Positions 33,691 to 46,334 of a stretch of 64,000 nt of DNA are shown one piece after another. A program made the position numbers and the translations under genes. The stretch's first letter is position 1. Every line of letters starts with the position of its first letter. The notes under the pieces were generated by a model. It did not search any database. It saw only the letters and a list, made by a program, of their open reading frames with translations, and was not told where the DNA came from. The DNA is from Episyrphus balteatus (taxonomy: Eukaryota > Arthropoda > Insecta > Diptera > Syrphidae), in NCBI RefSeq assembly GCF_945859705.1, contig NC_079134.1, positions 71,156,323-71,220,322 of the forward strand, in the 5' to 3' direction.

Positions 33691-34950
33691 CCATATTTGA
33701 CAGTAATTTAAACTATTTGGGAAATATTTGTTTATATTTATAAAGAAGAATTGCCATCATTTCATATTTGCGTTTGAAGATACCTGTCAAGTTCTTCCGT
33801 GAAAATATATTAAAATCTAAAGTCAAAAGAAAAAAAAGACAAGAAATTGTTTACATTTACCCACATTGACCCTATCCAAAAAATTCGCGGCTATTTTTGT
33901 TAATTTGACTTGAACTTTGAATTTCCAATTAAAATTTTGACAGAATTGAGAAACAAAGAAAAGCTGTATCATCTTTTACGTCATGTTCCTTCTTTCTTTA
34001 AGTTTGAATTCATTGCGCATGCGCATGAGAATTTTTTCATTTGCACATTTGCGCTGCAAATATTTGCGTTTTACATTTATGAACACCTGACATTTGTCAT
34101 TTGCATTAATGAAAGCTTTGCATTCGTCAGACTTGCGCAACCATGCATTTATGAAAGCGCCCGACATTACAAAGTCTATACGCAATAGATTTAGATGCGG
34201 CATGTTTGTGGGAGTCATAGAGGAGGTATACCTAGAGAGAGAGACTCGACTCGTACCCTAAGAATAAGAAGTACAGGAATGGGTGTTTGAAGAAACCAGT
34301 GCGTCATTTTTGAAGTTATATTTTTTTAGCGGCGTTGGGTATGAAAATTTGCTTTTTGACAAGAAGTGTCAAAGGGATTAGCTACAAGCGCCATTTCAAC
34401 CCAGCGCCGGTAAAAAAGTATAACATTGTCTAACGTCAGTTTTTTGACGAATAAAAAATGTGGCTGGGGTTTGATTGCTGCATTCCTTAATATCTTTGCG
34501 AGTGAAAAAAATTGTATAATAATAATTTTCTGATTCATTTAAAATTATAGTGTTTTTTAAGTGGTTTATAGTGGTTTTAACTTCATAAAATTCAGCATCG
34601 AAAAATCATCACCAAGATCCACATAACTCCTGTTGGTTCTTGTTTCATGTGCATTTATATCGTATACAAAATAAAACCTTGACACAATCACAGGAAATTT
34701 CGCGATGCTGGATTTCATGAAATAAAAACAGAGTTTAAGGTCGCTAAGTTTTGCATGGCCAGATAATTTTAAATTAAATAAATGAATCACGAACTGAGAA
34801 TAAGAACAACACGCACGATATTATTTTTTTTCGGAATCGAGCAAACCACAGCCACATTTTCACAAAACTGACGTTTGTAATCGGTGTCACTAACACTACT
34901 GATCAGGTGATTTATCAACAAAACTCTCTTACCGACGCGAGGCACGTTCC
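33691..34950. other. AT-rich stretch, no gene
   Basis: No gene or transposon boundary is recognised between the LINE leader and the hAT element. Short frames at 33910-34218 overlap on opposite strands and look fortuitous. Confidence 0.5.
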
Positions 34951-34958
34951 TGTTCAGG

Positions 34959-35805
34959 TAGGGGTGCCAGCTGTCCGGGTTTTCCCGGACATGTACTCTT
35001 TTTTGGCTGTGTGGAGGACGTCCGGATTAGTTTCTATCAATTGTCCGGGATTGTACTCTTTTCTTGCCTTTAAGTATCTCACTACTTGTATGCTACTCTT
35101 AATTCATTTAGCCCTAATTTTTCAATCGTCAGTTAGACTATCATAAGAATAAATGTCAATATAAAAAAAAACTTTTATTCCTAGGAATAAGCTCTGAGGT
35201 TTATCTGACTATTGAAAAATTGGCCCTTATTATTCAAAAAACGAATCGAGTTCATTAAAAGCGAGGCGTTTTTATTTTGGTTTATTATCTGCTCAATTCT
35301 GTTTTGTATTCTGTTCCAATATAATCAAAATTCAAAAATATACAATATGGCAAAATTTTAAACGATTAAGGAAAATCTAAAGCTAAGTCAAAAAGACCAT
35401 TTCTTTACTTAGTAACTTACTAAAAATTTTATTTGAATTTAACTAAATCGTTTAAAATTTTGCGCAATTGGTTTTCAATGGAATTTTAAAATTTTTTTAA
35501 CTGGAATTGCATTGCAACTTTTGTAGTATTATAGCTCAAACGTTTATTATAATACTATACCGAGAAGGCCAAACTTTGTCTCAGAGTTTTTATTTATTTT
35601 TTTATTTATGAAAAAATAAGAAAAAAATGCTACGGGAACAAGGGTTAAAAATGTAATTTTTAGTTAAATTTTAATAGGATTGTTCGGTTATTTTTTTTAT
35701 AAAATTATGCATTTTTTTTGTCCTAGTTTTGTACTCTTTTTTTGTCCTTATTTGTCCGGAAAAGTCCCGATTACTAGTTTCGTCAAAATATATCTGGCAA
35801 CCCTA
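34959..35805. mobile_element. hAT-type MITE, TAGGGNTGCCAG ends
   Basis: The ends are TAGGGGTGCCAG (34959) and inverted TAGGGTTGCCAG (ending 35805). The 8-bp duplication TGTTCAGG lies on both sides (34951-34958, 35806-35813). Internal TCCGGG/GTACTCTTTT motifs occur near both ends. No transposase. An inverted, partly lost relative is at 40848-42000. Confidence 0.88.
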
Positions 35806-35813
35806 TGTTCAGG

Positions 35814-36504
35814 TTACAAATATTAAAGGGTATGTTCATACTGGGATGTTTTGATAAAAATGCATTTTTGGCCAAGATGAGATGAGTTGGAAAATAAAAA
35901 TATATATGAGGAAAAATGAATATGTTTCCTTATTAATTCAGATCGTTTTACTATGTAATACCTACCTATTGGTTTAGCGAAATTATTTCATTTAGGTATA
36001 GCCTTTTTTCACTACAGCCCAAATGAGGTAATTACGCAAATTATCTCAATTCGAATGTCAAAACGTATAGAAAAAAATTAAATTGAAATCTGAACAGAGA
36101 AATTATCTCATTTATGTATTTGGACTGTAGCGAAAACAGGCTATTAGACTGTAGTGATAACGGGATATCAAGGTAAAAGACTTCAGCGATAAAATTAACA
36201 AGAATTGTAGGAGCGATTAAAGAGCTGGTAAGAATGCGTCCCAAGTCGCTCAGCGACTCAAATGACAATTGTCAAAAAATTCGCTTTCCAACATCGCAGA
36301 AGAATGAGTGAACAGAACGCAGTGACGCGATGGGCTGTCAAATTACATATACAAAAATTCACTTCAAAAATCTTATCTTTCTTTCGATGATTTTGTTTAT
36401 TTTCAAATTTCTTAAACAAAAATAGTTAAATAGGCCCATTTAAGACGAATAATATGAATAAGAACCAGTAAACAAAAAGCAGCTTGTGAAAAAAAAAAAT
36501 AATT
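35814..36504. other. Intervening DNA with diverged copy of neighbouring MITE
   Basis: 36200-36330 carries AGAATGCGTC, GTCGCTCAGCGAC and GACAATTGTC phrases related to the MITE at 36505-36844. The remainder is featureless. Confidence 0.45.
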
Positions 36505-36844
36505 GTCAAATTCGTCACACGACGAAGTTGAAAAAAATTCATGTTTTGAGCGAATCGCTAATCGACGGTGTGACTGCATTCTGTTGCCGATGAGCGATTT
36601 CATAAAAATGTCACATTTTTGACAGCTGTCTTTTTAGTCATTGAAAGGAGTTTTTTTTTTAAATTTTGATAATAAAGAGTTGAACAGAATGCGTCGCTCG
36701 TCGCTCGCCGACTAAAACGACAGCTGTCAAAAATGAGAAATTTGTATGAATCTCACCCAACGGGAACAGAATGCAGTCGCTCGTCGCTCGACGATTCGCC
36801 CAAAAGTTGAAGTTTTTTCAACTTCGTCGCGCGACAAGTTTGAC
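36505..36844. mobile_element. Palindromic MITE, GTCAAATTCGTC ends
   Basis: The left arm (36505-36600) matches the inverse of 36745-36844: GACGAAGTTGAAAAAA, GCGAATCG and TGCATTCTGTT blocks. TCGTCGCTCG repeats are abundant. The target duplication was not resolved. Confidence 0.6.
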
Positions 36845-36873
36845 GTTTCTGTTCAGCTTTTAAGTGCTTAATA

Positions 36874-37092
36874 CTATGTTTCCACCTACGCTAAATCCGA
36901 GATTTAGCTAAGTAAATTTAGCATAAATCTCGAGTTTTATTCTTAATTTCGAATTGAAAGTAGATAAACATCTTAGATTTAGGATATCTGAACCAAAAAC
37001 TGAGATAAAGCGAAGTAGATTTAAAATAAATCTCGAGATTAATTCTAAATCTACTTAGCTTAATCTCGGATTTAGCGTAGGTGGAAACATAG
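36874..37092. mobile_element. Mariner-type MITE, CTATGTTTCCACCTACGC ends
   Basis: The left end CTATGTTTCCACCTACGC and its exact inverse (ending 37092) are flanked by TA (36872-36873, 37093-37094). Complementarity continues through GAGATTTAGC. At 219 bp it has no coding capacity. Confidence 0.88.
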
Positions 37093-37094
37093 TA

Positions 37095-37643
37095 TAAAAT
37101 TTAATTTTTTTCTTTTTGTATCGTTTTTTTCACTTTTTTTCGAAAAAGTGTTCACAACATAAAAGGTGCAAAATTCCATTGTCTACGCTTTTTGTAGTTT
37201 CAACTTTTACCTAGGATGATCTGAAGTTGAGATATTTAGTAAATAATTAAATTCCAAGATAGCGGCCAAAATGTGAATTTCACGAGTGAACATACTGTAA
37301 TAATTTAAGTAGATTCAAATAGAAGAATTTCATAAATAGACTACTGCTCTCTTCATTCACAAATCAAAAATAATTTTGCAAATTAGGTTCAAATATAAAA
37401 ATAATTTTTTCCCTATACGATTTGACATTAGAAATTTGATAATTCGCGCATTTATCTCATTTAAGCTTATGTGAAAACAGGTTTTTAGTTTTTAAAGAAA
37501 ATTAGCAATATCATATTTCACAAGTTCAGCATTCAACTCGGTCAAGCTATTTTTGAGCACACAGAGCGCGCTCTGAACAGGTTCAGAACGAAAAATGAAA
37601 TAAAAAGGAACACAATTTCTTGACACTTCAGGTTGTCATTTCT
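37095..37643. other. AT-rich stretch between MITEs, no gene
   Basis: Nothing recognisable was seen. Confidence 0.5.
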
Positions 37644-38370
37644 GGTCCGGTCAATTTAGACATCCGAGGTTACATTAATTCCCAGCAAGCTGAAAATTTG
37701 TAGGATTGTTGGAAACACCATCATAAATTAAATCTAAAAAGTCCTCATCGATCCGAGGCCTGGAAAAAAATTTACGGGGGGTCAAAGGTCACAAAAACTG
37801 GTTTTTCACGATTTTCAGCAAAACGGTAAGTCTTATCAAAAAATTTTCAATGCAAGAATTGTAGACCAGACTATTATATATAAAAAGTGTCATGACACTT
37901 TTTTTCCTAAGACCCACCGTTTCTTAGGTATAACGATTCAAAAAGTTGAAGTTGAGTTGTAATCGTCATAATCAGGCCTATTCTGAAAAAAAAACTCCTA
38001 ACTGAAAAGTTCCTGAAATTTCATTATTTTTTTAGCTTGAATTTCGTTCTTCAATGATTAAGAATATGGGAAAGCAAAAAAAAAAAATGGAAATTTTCGC
38101 CAATTTTCCGATTGGGGGATTATATATAATAATCTGGTCTACAATTCTTGCATTCAAAATTTTTTGATAAGACATACCGTTTTGCTGAAAATCGTGAAAA
38201 ACCAATTTTTGTGACCTTTGACCCCCCGTAAATTTTTTTCCATGCCTCGGATCGATGAGGACTTTTTAGATTTAATTTATGATGGTGTTTCCAACAATCC
38301 TACAAATTTTCAGCTTGATGGGAATTAATATAACCTCACCCCCTTATTTTAGTCTAATTTGACCGGGCTA
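37644..38370. mobile_element. Long-arm foldback, GGTCCGGTCAA ends
   Basis: Arms of about 250 bp are nearly complementary (for example GACTTTTTAGATTTAATTTA, GTCAAAGGTCAC, TAGACCAGACTATTATATAT). The axis lies near 38000. The ends are eroded and the duplication was not resolved, so limits are good to a few bases. Confidence 0.78.
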
Positions 38371-38677
38371 TAAAAGAGAAAAAAGAAAACAAACCCAGTG
38401 TCTACATGTACGTGCCATATAAAAATTGAGAAACAGAAGAATGGGAAGAGAAAACAAAAGAAAAGAAAATACGTAGTACGTAAATAATTTTTTTGGCTGA
38501 CACAGCATTTATGGTCTTCTTTTTTACTCCTCTTTGTGTTGTCTAAATCTCTGAGAGTGAGTGAGAAGTATAACTTCAGTCGCGTGTACATAGTACACAC
38601 ACGCTTTTTTTCATTTTTACAAGGTAGTGTTAGTTACAGAAACACATGTATTGAACCAGGGACGCAGTGCAGTAAGA
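38371..38677. other. Spacer before Mutator-like element, no gene
   Basis: Nothing recognisable was seen. An open frame at 38349-38600 (-) lacks domains. Confidence 0.5.
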
Positions 38678-38686
38678 TGGTTGTTC

Positions 38687-40162
38687 GGTGACGTGAAATA
38701 ACGCCCTACGAAATAAGGCCGCATCGGCCCTTATTTCCATTTGTAATGGAAATAAGGCCCTGACAATGCTTGCGGCCTTATTTCCATTTCAACAACGAAA
38801 TTAGGCCCGTCGGGCCTTATTTCGTTTTTTCTACTTGGAAGTAGAAAACAAGAACATCTGAACTTCCAAACTTCATTCTTTAAAAAAAAATTTAATTGTT
38901 ATTTGAAGTTCAGAGGGTATAAACGTCAGATGAATAAGCGGGGATGCAGCCCCCTACAACGCCTTTCCCCCTTCCTAGGGCATATTATAGGATTTGGGTG
39001 GAGGCTAGGTTGAGTGAATTCAATATTTCTTTTAGTTTCCTAGAAACTTTAAAATTTTGAAGAAAATATGCTCACACCCAACCCAACACCCACCTTGAAT
39101 CGGTGCAGGGAACTAACTTAAAAATTTTATCTGTTGTGCTTAATAATTCTACTTCTCCGTTATATTCCATCATTTATGGTGGGAAATAAGTTTATCCAAA
39201 TGTGTGTCAAAATATTTCTCCCTTCAACTTGAAGAACAAAAATACATTTAGGAAATTCAAAATAAATAAAATTGAGTTATATACTTACTCGTAGTAACAT
39301 AAGTAGATTCAATTTAATTCCAATGTTCAAATGCGAAGCGGAAAAAATTTTTCTAACCCGAATTTTAATGCGAAGCGGAAAAATTTTTTGCCCACGTGAG
39401 GATCAATTTTGAGGTGTGAAAATTAAAAATTCGCGCGAATTTTTAATTTTCACACCTCAAAATTGATCCTCACGTGGGCAAAAATTTTTTCCGCTTCGCA
39501 TTAAAATTCGGGTTAGAAAAATTTTTTTCCGCTTCGCATTTGAACATTGGAATTAAATTGAATCTACTTATGTTACTACGAGTAAGTATATAACTCAATT
39601 TTATTTATTTTGAATTTCCTAAATGTATTCTTGATTTTACTTATTTCTTAAAAGTTTGTACTAGAAAAAAAAGAAAGCAAAAACTTTGTGAAGACCCGCG
39701 ATTTCCCATTTTCATTTTTCAGTGCAGACTTTTGTAAAAAAATATGTGCCAAAGACACCTCATCTAATAAGATACAGTACTAAAAAGAAAAATTATTTTC
39801 CACCTCCCACTTCACCCAAAGATGAATTTCGTTCAAAAAAAAAAAAATTGTTGTTCTTACATTCAGCGAGAACTAAATTCCCAAAAAAAGTGAAATTATT
39901 TCCTACTCTTAGTGAAGTAATATCCCATAAGAAAGCCGCATCCCCCTCCCATATTCTTCTCACTTATCACTTATAGGTACTATGAACACGAAGCAAGATT
40001 TCGCTTCCTCCAGAAATGCGGCCTTATTTCTATCTCGAATGGGGTCTTATTTCTATATTGCAACTGAAATAAGGCCCGTCGGGCGTTATTTCGGTTTTTC
40101 CATGGAAATAAAGCCGCATTTCAAATGGGGTCTTATTTCGTAGGGCGTTATTTCACGTCACC
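38687..40162. mobile_element. Mutator-like non-autonomous element with 9-bp duplication
   Basis: GGTGACGTGAAATAACGCCC begins at 38687 and its exact inverse ends at 40162. TGGTTGTTC lies outside both ends (38678-38686, 40163-40171). A 9-bp duplication with long terminal repeats is typical of Mutator-like elements. The subterminal zones contain many GGCCTTATTTC / GAAATAAGGCC units, in both orientations. A near-perfect palindrome occupies the middle (39241-39629). No transposase; the frame at 39722-39976 is lysine-rich filler. Confidence 0.85.
39241..39629. repeat. ~390-bp near-perfect spacerless palindrome
   Basis: The axis is at 39434/39435 in TCGCGCGA. Arms of about 195 bp pair outward to AATACATTTAGG / CCTAAATGTATT, with only single-base homopolymer length differences. 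There is effectively no loop, so the strand could extrude as a cruciform. Confidence 0.93.
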
Positions 40163-40171
40163 TGGTTGTTC

Positions 40172-40847
40172 GCTAGGCGCAACGTTTTATCTACGTAAAA
40201 GTTTATATTTTTTATGCAGCACGTTATTTATGTTTTTTTAATAAAAAAATAAAATATTGGCATTTAAGCATCAACAACATTGGCTTAAAAGTGTAAAAGT
40301 ACAAAAGTGAAAATTTTCAAACATATTTCTGGACGGAGAACTAAAAAAATGATGCAGAAAACTTACAGCCGTATTTATTAGATTTGCTTAGATTGGTTCT
40401 CAAAGGTTGTTTAGTTAAGCTTGCTTAAATATTTAATTCGCCTTTAACCAACGTTGCTTAAATTTATATTTATAATCGAATTTCCACAGTTGATTAATTA
40501 AACGAAACTTGTTTCAAAAATTGAAGGGGAATTGACTAATCAGTAGAAAAATCACAAGGTTTTTGACAACTTGAGGGTATGTATTTATGTAAACAAAAAT
40601 TCTTAACCTTGACTGCAAAAAAAAAAAACATTAAGTCGTTCACGATGATTTAGCTTTCGTCGTTTTCCTCAATTAAATGCACAGAGCAAAGCCAGAGAGC
40701 ATTGATTTTTCTTATTTGTATTAACCATGTTAATTTTTTTAAAATTATTTAATTCTTTAACTTTAAATAAAATTCAATCTCCTTTTCTTAGGGAATAGGT
40801 AATTTAATTTCAATTCAAAAAAGCGTCTTCACCCCACACTCTTAGAT
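40172..40847. other. AT-rich stretch, no gene
   Basis: Nothing recognisable was seen beyond homopolymer runs. Confidence 0.5.
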
Positions 40848-42000
40848 TAGGGTTGCCAGATATATTTTGACGAAACTAGTAATCGAGATGTAAAATCCCG
40901 GACTTTCCCGGACAAATAAGGACACAAAAAAGAGTACAAAACCAGGACAAAAGGAATACATAGTTTTATAAAAACAAAAAAATGCGGAACAATCTTTTCA
41001 AAATTTAACTAAAAATCACATCTTTAACCCTTGTTTCCGTAGCATTTTTTTCTTATTTTTTTCACAAAAAAATAAAAGTAAAAATTTTAGCTTATATTAC
41101 AAAAGTTGGAATGTAGTTACAGTAAAAAATTTAAAATTCCATTTAAATCCAGTTGCTCAAAATTTTAAACGATTAAGAGCCAATTTTTCAATCTTCTGAT
41201 AAAAGGTCAGTTAACTGTTCGACGAATAAAGTTATTAGGCTCATAAACAATCGGATAAAAACATTGAATTTTTCAATCAAGAATAATATATTCTACAGAA
41301 TAAAGCTAGAATTACATCGAAACACAAAGTGAAAAAAGTTTAAAAAGTAAACAAAAGTACAAAAAAACAAAAACATTGATGTGACATTTAAAAATTTAAA
41401 TTATTTGAAAAATAAGAAACTTTTTTTCACTTTGTGTTTCTATGTAGTTCAGGCTTAACAAAAAAAAATTGTGAAATTCAAAAATATTTAAAATAAAACG
41501 TCATTTTTATTCATGATTGTTTTTGTTTTCTTGTGTTCCACTGTATTTTTTTCAAAATTCTTTCAAAACAGCTTTGACAACTGACAATATTTTTGTTGAG
41601 TTTATTCCTTAGAATAATTTTTATTCGTCTCTGAAAGAAGTAGATAGTTTTATTCTAAGGAATAAGCTATATCTGCTTGTTGAAAAATTGATTTTTTCTC
41701 TATTTTTTCTAAATGACTGTTTAACTGACTATTGAAAAATTGGCCCTTAGTTAAATGCTAATAGAATTTTTAGTAAGTTACTATTTAAGTTAAGAAATGG
41801 TCTTTTTGACTTAGCAACTTACTTACGCGGCCTTATATTTTTCTTAAACGTTTAAAATTTTGCTACTTGAGTCTTACAATAAGGTACCTACTGTAATAGA
41901 TAATATAATTTAAATAAAACTCAGGCTTCAAAAGAGTACAATCCCGGACAATTGATAGAAACTATCCCGGACGTCCCCCACACAGTTTTATAGACAGCTG
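40848..42000. repeat. Inverted relative of the hAT-type MITE at 34959
   Basis: It begins TAGGGTTGCCAGATATATTT, matching the right end of the 34959-35805 element in reverse. It shares the GACGAAACTAGTAATCG, GGACAAATAAGGAC and AATCCCGGACAATTGATAGA blocks. It is longer, with an insertion holding a short inverted repeat around 41340-41450. Its far terminus is lost near CACACAGTTTTATAG. Confidence 0.72.
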
Positions 42001-42046
42001 TGGATTGAAAAAATCCAAGAAAAAAGGACATTTTTATTTTAACAAA

Positions 42047-42546
42047 TTTTATTATTTTTATGACTTAATTTTACCAGAAACCAATTCTTAATTATTCTAC
42101 GATAATCTATTTATATGAATAAATTCACTTAACATACATTTATGTTGCAAATAATATGTATTCACCTGTGAAAGGATAGGGTCTCTGAATGGTTATACAA
42201 ATATCTTTTGCACAATTTTACACAGCAATTAATTGTTGTTTTATTTGTTTTTTATTAACTTAGACTTATTTTCTCACTATATAATTCTATAAAAGTTTTT
42301 GCAATTGTGTTAAAGAATGATTTTAAAGTTTTTTTTTTTAAATTTGAATGACACTTTGGTTTTAATTCTATCACACACGAGAATGACAGCGTTGGATTTG
42401 TTTTTGACAGTTTTTTTTCACGCTATCCTATACTATAAAAGTAATATACACCCATTTCTGTACTTCTTATTCTTAGGATAGTGATCATCTCGAAGACTTT
42501 GACATTGTAACAACACTAGATAAAGAAAACCGCACAATTTCCCACT
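42047..42546 (+). repeat. Repeat unit X, part 1 (homologous to 49586-50055)
   Basis: About 500 bp starting TTTTATTATTTTTATGACTT nearly matches 49586-50055, including CACCTGTGAAAGGATAGGG and CACACACGAGAATGACAGCG. It originally continued straight into the Penelope tail at 45493. The hAT element at 42547-45486 has split it. Confidence 0.9.
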
Positions 42547-44466
42547 CAGAGGCGGCGGAAGGGGTGTGCGGAGTGTGCCCCCGCACACGGCCCTGCGCTT
42601 AGAGGGGCCCCGCGGTCGCTAAATGAAAATGTCTCAGAAATAATAAAATCCGAAAAACCATGTCTCTTCTCTTTATTCAAAACAATCAAATAATTGAAAT
42701 TGGCTTGTTTCCACTCGATTTCCATAATTCCATCGAGATGAGTCGAAGCATACATTGGCCACTTTTTGCAAAAGTAGGAAATAAAAAATAAATCAAACAA
42801 TTTAAGATTATTGTTTGTTTTTTTTTTCTCAAGTGAAGCAAATAATTAGTTTATCAAGCAACTTGGATTATCTAAAATTTTGCTTTTAAAATTCCCAATT
42901 AAATTTAAAAAATACAAAATCTCAGTGATAAAAACAGTTTTTTTTTTTCTTTTTTCTATTTTTCAATTTTGTATAGGTATTTAAAATTGTATGAAATAAG
43001 TTTTTGTAAAGGTTAAGAATGGGTAAACTTTATTTCCCTTAAATAAAATTCTTTGCTCGCTTACGCTCGCAATTTATATAAACTGATTTTTTACACTTTC
43101 TAGCAATTTAAACACTTTGTTACGTAGGACTTAAGAACATTTCTGTTTTCCGCCGCCAATTTAATGATTAAAAAGGACCATTTTATTCAGTGGAATTTTC
43201 GAATTTTCGCTGTTCGAAATTTCGTAGTTATTCGAACTCATTTTGCGGATTCATTGATGTTTCAAAATACGGACGGATTTACAATCCACCATACTTTAAA
43301 AACCTGTTTTAAACCAAAGATTTTGCTCAAACAAACATGCGAATAATTTATGTTTTTCTCAGTTATTTCGTAAAAAAAAATTTAATGATTGATATGTAAG
43401 TATCTAACAGAGGAAAAACATCAACAAAAACAATTTCAATTTTTTATATATCTTCCTGTATTTAGCAGGGGGAGCTATTTGGTTTTTTCCGGTCTCTTCT
43501 TCTTCAACTAAAAAGCAAAATTGAATCACCAATTAAAAGAAGCAATAAGTCCTCAATATTCCTAAAATTACATTTTGATGTTAATCTTGTCTCTATACAA
43601 AAGAAAAAAAAAAAAACGATTTTCTAATAGAAATCATATACATATACAAGTGATTTAAAAAAAACAATAGTTTAAAGAAAGAAACAAATCCCGGCCTTAT
43701 TTCCTTCTTCCTACTGATAAATTTTAACTTTTTTATTTTAATATAGCAATGGCACTCAGCTATATTACAGGTTGTTTGAAAAGTGTAAATTTTCAAATTT
43801 TAAGAATAACGTGAGACTAGCCTTACCACATTCTTAGAACCATCAAATAATGAAGTTGTGCAGTTATTTGCGTTTTGCCAACAATAAGATGAGATGGACT
43901 TATTCCCATTTTCCAATTGGTAATTCAATTGATATTTTTATATTCTAAAAAAGAAACCGAGAAACTGACGAAAACAAGAATTTCTACATTAAAATAAATA
44001 GCTATATTATACTATACCAATTTTAGAAAATTACAATTTAATCAAAAAAGCAATCAAGTGTTAGTTTTTATTTTGATGAAGAAAGTTAGATTTTTATTTG
44101 AATAGTCAAATTGTAGAAAATTTTGCTTTTATTTTTTATGAAATTTGGAATGAAGATTAAAAATTTCTGCAAAATTTCATAGCAATTTTACTTAAAATAG
44201 TTTTTTTCCGAAAAATGTTTATAGCGATTTCTAACGATTTTGATTTTTTCTAAAAACGCGCCCTAATAAAAGAAATCAATTTGCTAAAATTCATTCTAGA
44301 TGTCGATTTTGTTTGATTTGAAGAACGAATTATTTTTTTTTGATATGTAAGTTTCAGAACATTTAACGAAAAATCTTATTTATATAAAAAGTTTTAAAAA
44401 TTAAAGCAATCTGAAACTTAAGAAAAAGTTCGTGAGATCGAGTCGTGCATTTTGTTTTTCATCTAC

Positions 44467-44598
44467 AGCCCTGTTCCATTGGAAGTGGTAGTCTCCTAAT
44501 AGTAGATGTTTTGGTTAATCTAGGACTATCATCTACTGTCTTGGGAATCGCTAGTAAAATACTAGTAGTACTTTGCCACCTCCCAAAGGAACAGGGCT
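44467..44598. mobile_element. Small MITE, AGCCCTGTTCC ends, TAC duplication
   Basis: AGCCCTGTTCC and its inverse bound 132 bp. TAC flanks each side (44464-44466, 44599-44601). Internal GTGGTAG / TTTGCCACC blocks also pair imperfectly. The 3-bp duplication would suit PIF/Harbinger-derived MITEs, which is tentative. Confidence 0.7.
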
Positions 44599-44626
44599 TA
44601 CATTGAAATGAAACGTTTTGTCTTAA

Positions 44627-45342
44627 GGGGTTATATCTAGTTGTAAGTGCAAAAAATCCTTCTTTTTTGTGGATTTTTGGGGAAGAGGCATTTAATTATA
44701 TAAACATAAAGAATACATATCCACATAGCAAATTAAATGTATTAAAAGAATTCGCTATGTATTTAAAAAAATATTGGGTTCCGTTGTTTTTGTAGTAGAT
44801 CTCCTAGACGACCTCCAAAAAAAAGGTATCTGGTGGTGAGCAAGATATCTCTGATCCAAGTCACTTAAAATTAAAAAAACCAAAAGATTCATTTTCAGGA
44901 TAGACGAATGCAGGTAATGAACGAAGAAATAGTCAAAATTTTGATTTTTGACAAAATGGCGGCTTCCCAAAGAAAAAAATCGTTTTTTTACGAAAATTTA
45001 CACTTTAAAGTGGCTTTAAAAATCGAATTATTGTCAAAAACCTTTTTCCTTCCTTCATTACATGACAAAAGTATCTAAGAAAATTGTGTAAAAATTTAAA
45101 GCCGATTACTTCAGCCGTTTGGGAGAAAGTTTGCTCACTGCCAGACACCTTTTTTTTTGAGGTCGTCTAGGAGATCTTCTACAAAAGTAACGGAACCCAA
45201 TATTTTTTTAAATACACATTGAATTCTTTTAATACATTAAATTTTCTATATGGATATGTATTCTTTGTTTATATAATTAAATGCCTCTTCACAAAAAATC
45301 CACAAAATAAAGTTTTTTTTGCACTTACAACTAGATAACCCC
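44627..45342. mobile_element. Foldback MITE with TTAA target duplication
   Basis: GGGGTTATATCTAGTTGTAA begins at 44627 and its near-exact inverse ends at 45342. TTAA flanks both (44623-44626, 45343-45346), as in piggyBac- or Kolobok-type transposition. Arms of about 215 bp pair through GGCATTTAATTATATAAAC and TAGGAGATC blocks. It is nested in the hAT element. Confidence 0.88.
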
Positions 45343-45492
45343 TTAAGTTTGTTATTAGAATTTTGAACTTGAACTTGGACGGAAGATTTGATACTTTCTT
45401 TCAAAATAATAGTCCAAATTCATTTTCTCAGGGGCCCCGAAAATTTACTCTAGCACACGCCTCATTTTGGTCTAGCGCCGCCTCTGTTCCCA

Positions 45493-45594
45493 CTATACAT
45501 TGGAAAGTCTGCGAATACAACAAAAATCAACAACAACAATGAATCATAAGGAAGACCTAGACAATATCAGCTAGATATATAGTGTTGCCATAAG
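45493..45594 (+). pseudogene. Penelope-like element C-terminal tail (unit X)
   Basis: The sequence CTATACATTGGAAAGTCTGC and the following AACAACAACAATGAATC, with the stop and TATATAGTGTTGCCATAAG, correspond in inverse to the end of the GIY-YIG frame at 59721 and its 3' flank (59219-59247). Only about 100 bp remain. Confidence 0.8.
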
Positions 45595-46334
45595 AAAAAG
45601 TAGAAAGTTGGGCTACTTCTTCCTTCGACTCCGTCGGTATCCGTCCGATCCGTCGATTATGGGTCGCTTCCCATAAGAACGTGTGTATTTTATCGGGCTG
45701 TCAGTTGAAAACTTCGACGTAACGCACGCAAAGGCCCCAACCCATAGAATCCGTTGCGTCCGTTCCGTCAATCCATCCGTTGAAGTTGAAGGATGGGACA
45801 GAAAGGGGTGACCCATAGAATACGTCGTACGACGGATTGCTTTTTGACAGCTCACTTCAAATTCCGAGGTGTGTTCGATATTTTATCGCTGAATGTGCAC
45901 TAAGGAAGTTCTGATGCAAGAAATTTTTAACTGTTATTGTCGTTCTTTTTTTTAATAAAATAAAATGCGCGACAAGATTTCATGTAGGTACTTGCTCTTC
46001 AGTTAAAAACAATTTTAATAACAGATTATCATTTGTAGATATGACTTTGGCATAGTAAAATTAAACTCTACAAAAGAATTTTAGTATTTAATTGATATAA
46101 TTTATTAGATACATCATTAAATGTTTCTTTTGTTACATTTTCTTCACAAATTAACAATTTAAGTTCACAATTCATAAAATCGGAGAAGAAAAGAACACAG
46201 TTCTTAGTTCTGAAATTCCCCCGTGTGCACCCAGAAACAGAAAATCGAACTGTTCTATTATTGACAACCAATGTCAAAGGCTACGACGGATGAAAAAGTA
46301 GAAAGTTGGGCTACTTCTTCCGCCGAAACCGTCC
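45595..46334. repeat. CCGTCG-rich repeat family B, copies 1 and 2 (part)
   Basis: 45595-45870 begins AAAAAGTAGAAAGTTGGGCT and is rich in TCCGTC, CCCATAG and GGGTCGC motifs with short self-complementary stretches (ATGGGTCGCTTCCCAT). A second copy starts at about 46294, is interrupted by the Transib element at 46335, and resumes at 48180. A short piece lies at 50147-50206. 45871-46290 holds nothing I recognise. Confidence 0.7.

Larger units (their letters stand above)
42547..45486. mobile_element. Non-autonomous hAT element with 8-bp duplication TTCCCACT
   Basis: CAGAGGCGGCGG begins at 42547 and the inverse GCGCCGCCTCTG ends at 45486. TTCCCACT flanks both (42539-42546, 45487-45494). The empty-site sequence is represented by the uninterrupted copy at 50040-50060. 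The GC-rich ends (CGCACACGGCCC; CTAGCACACGCC) differ sharply from the AT-rich interior. The 2.9-kb interior has no transposase and holds two further insertions (44467-44598, 44627-45342). Confidence 0.92.

Noticed and set aside
34326..34790. Short minus-strand frames suggesting a small gene
   Set aside because: No motif, no splice logic and ordinary AT-rich composition; judged fortuitous.
38687..40162. GGCCTTATTTC repeats considered as a riboswitch or terminator set
   Set aside because: They lie in both orientations at the ends of a transposon with a 9-bp target duplication; bacterial regulators do not apply here.
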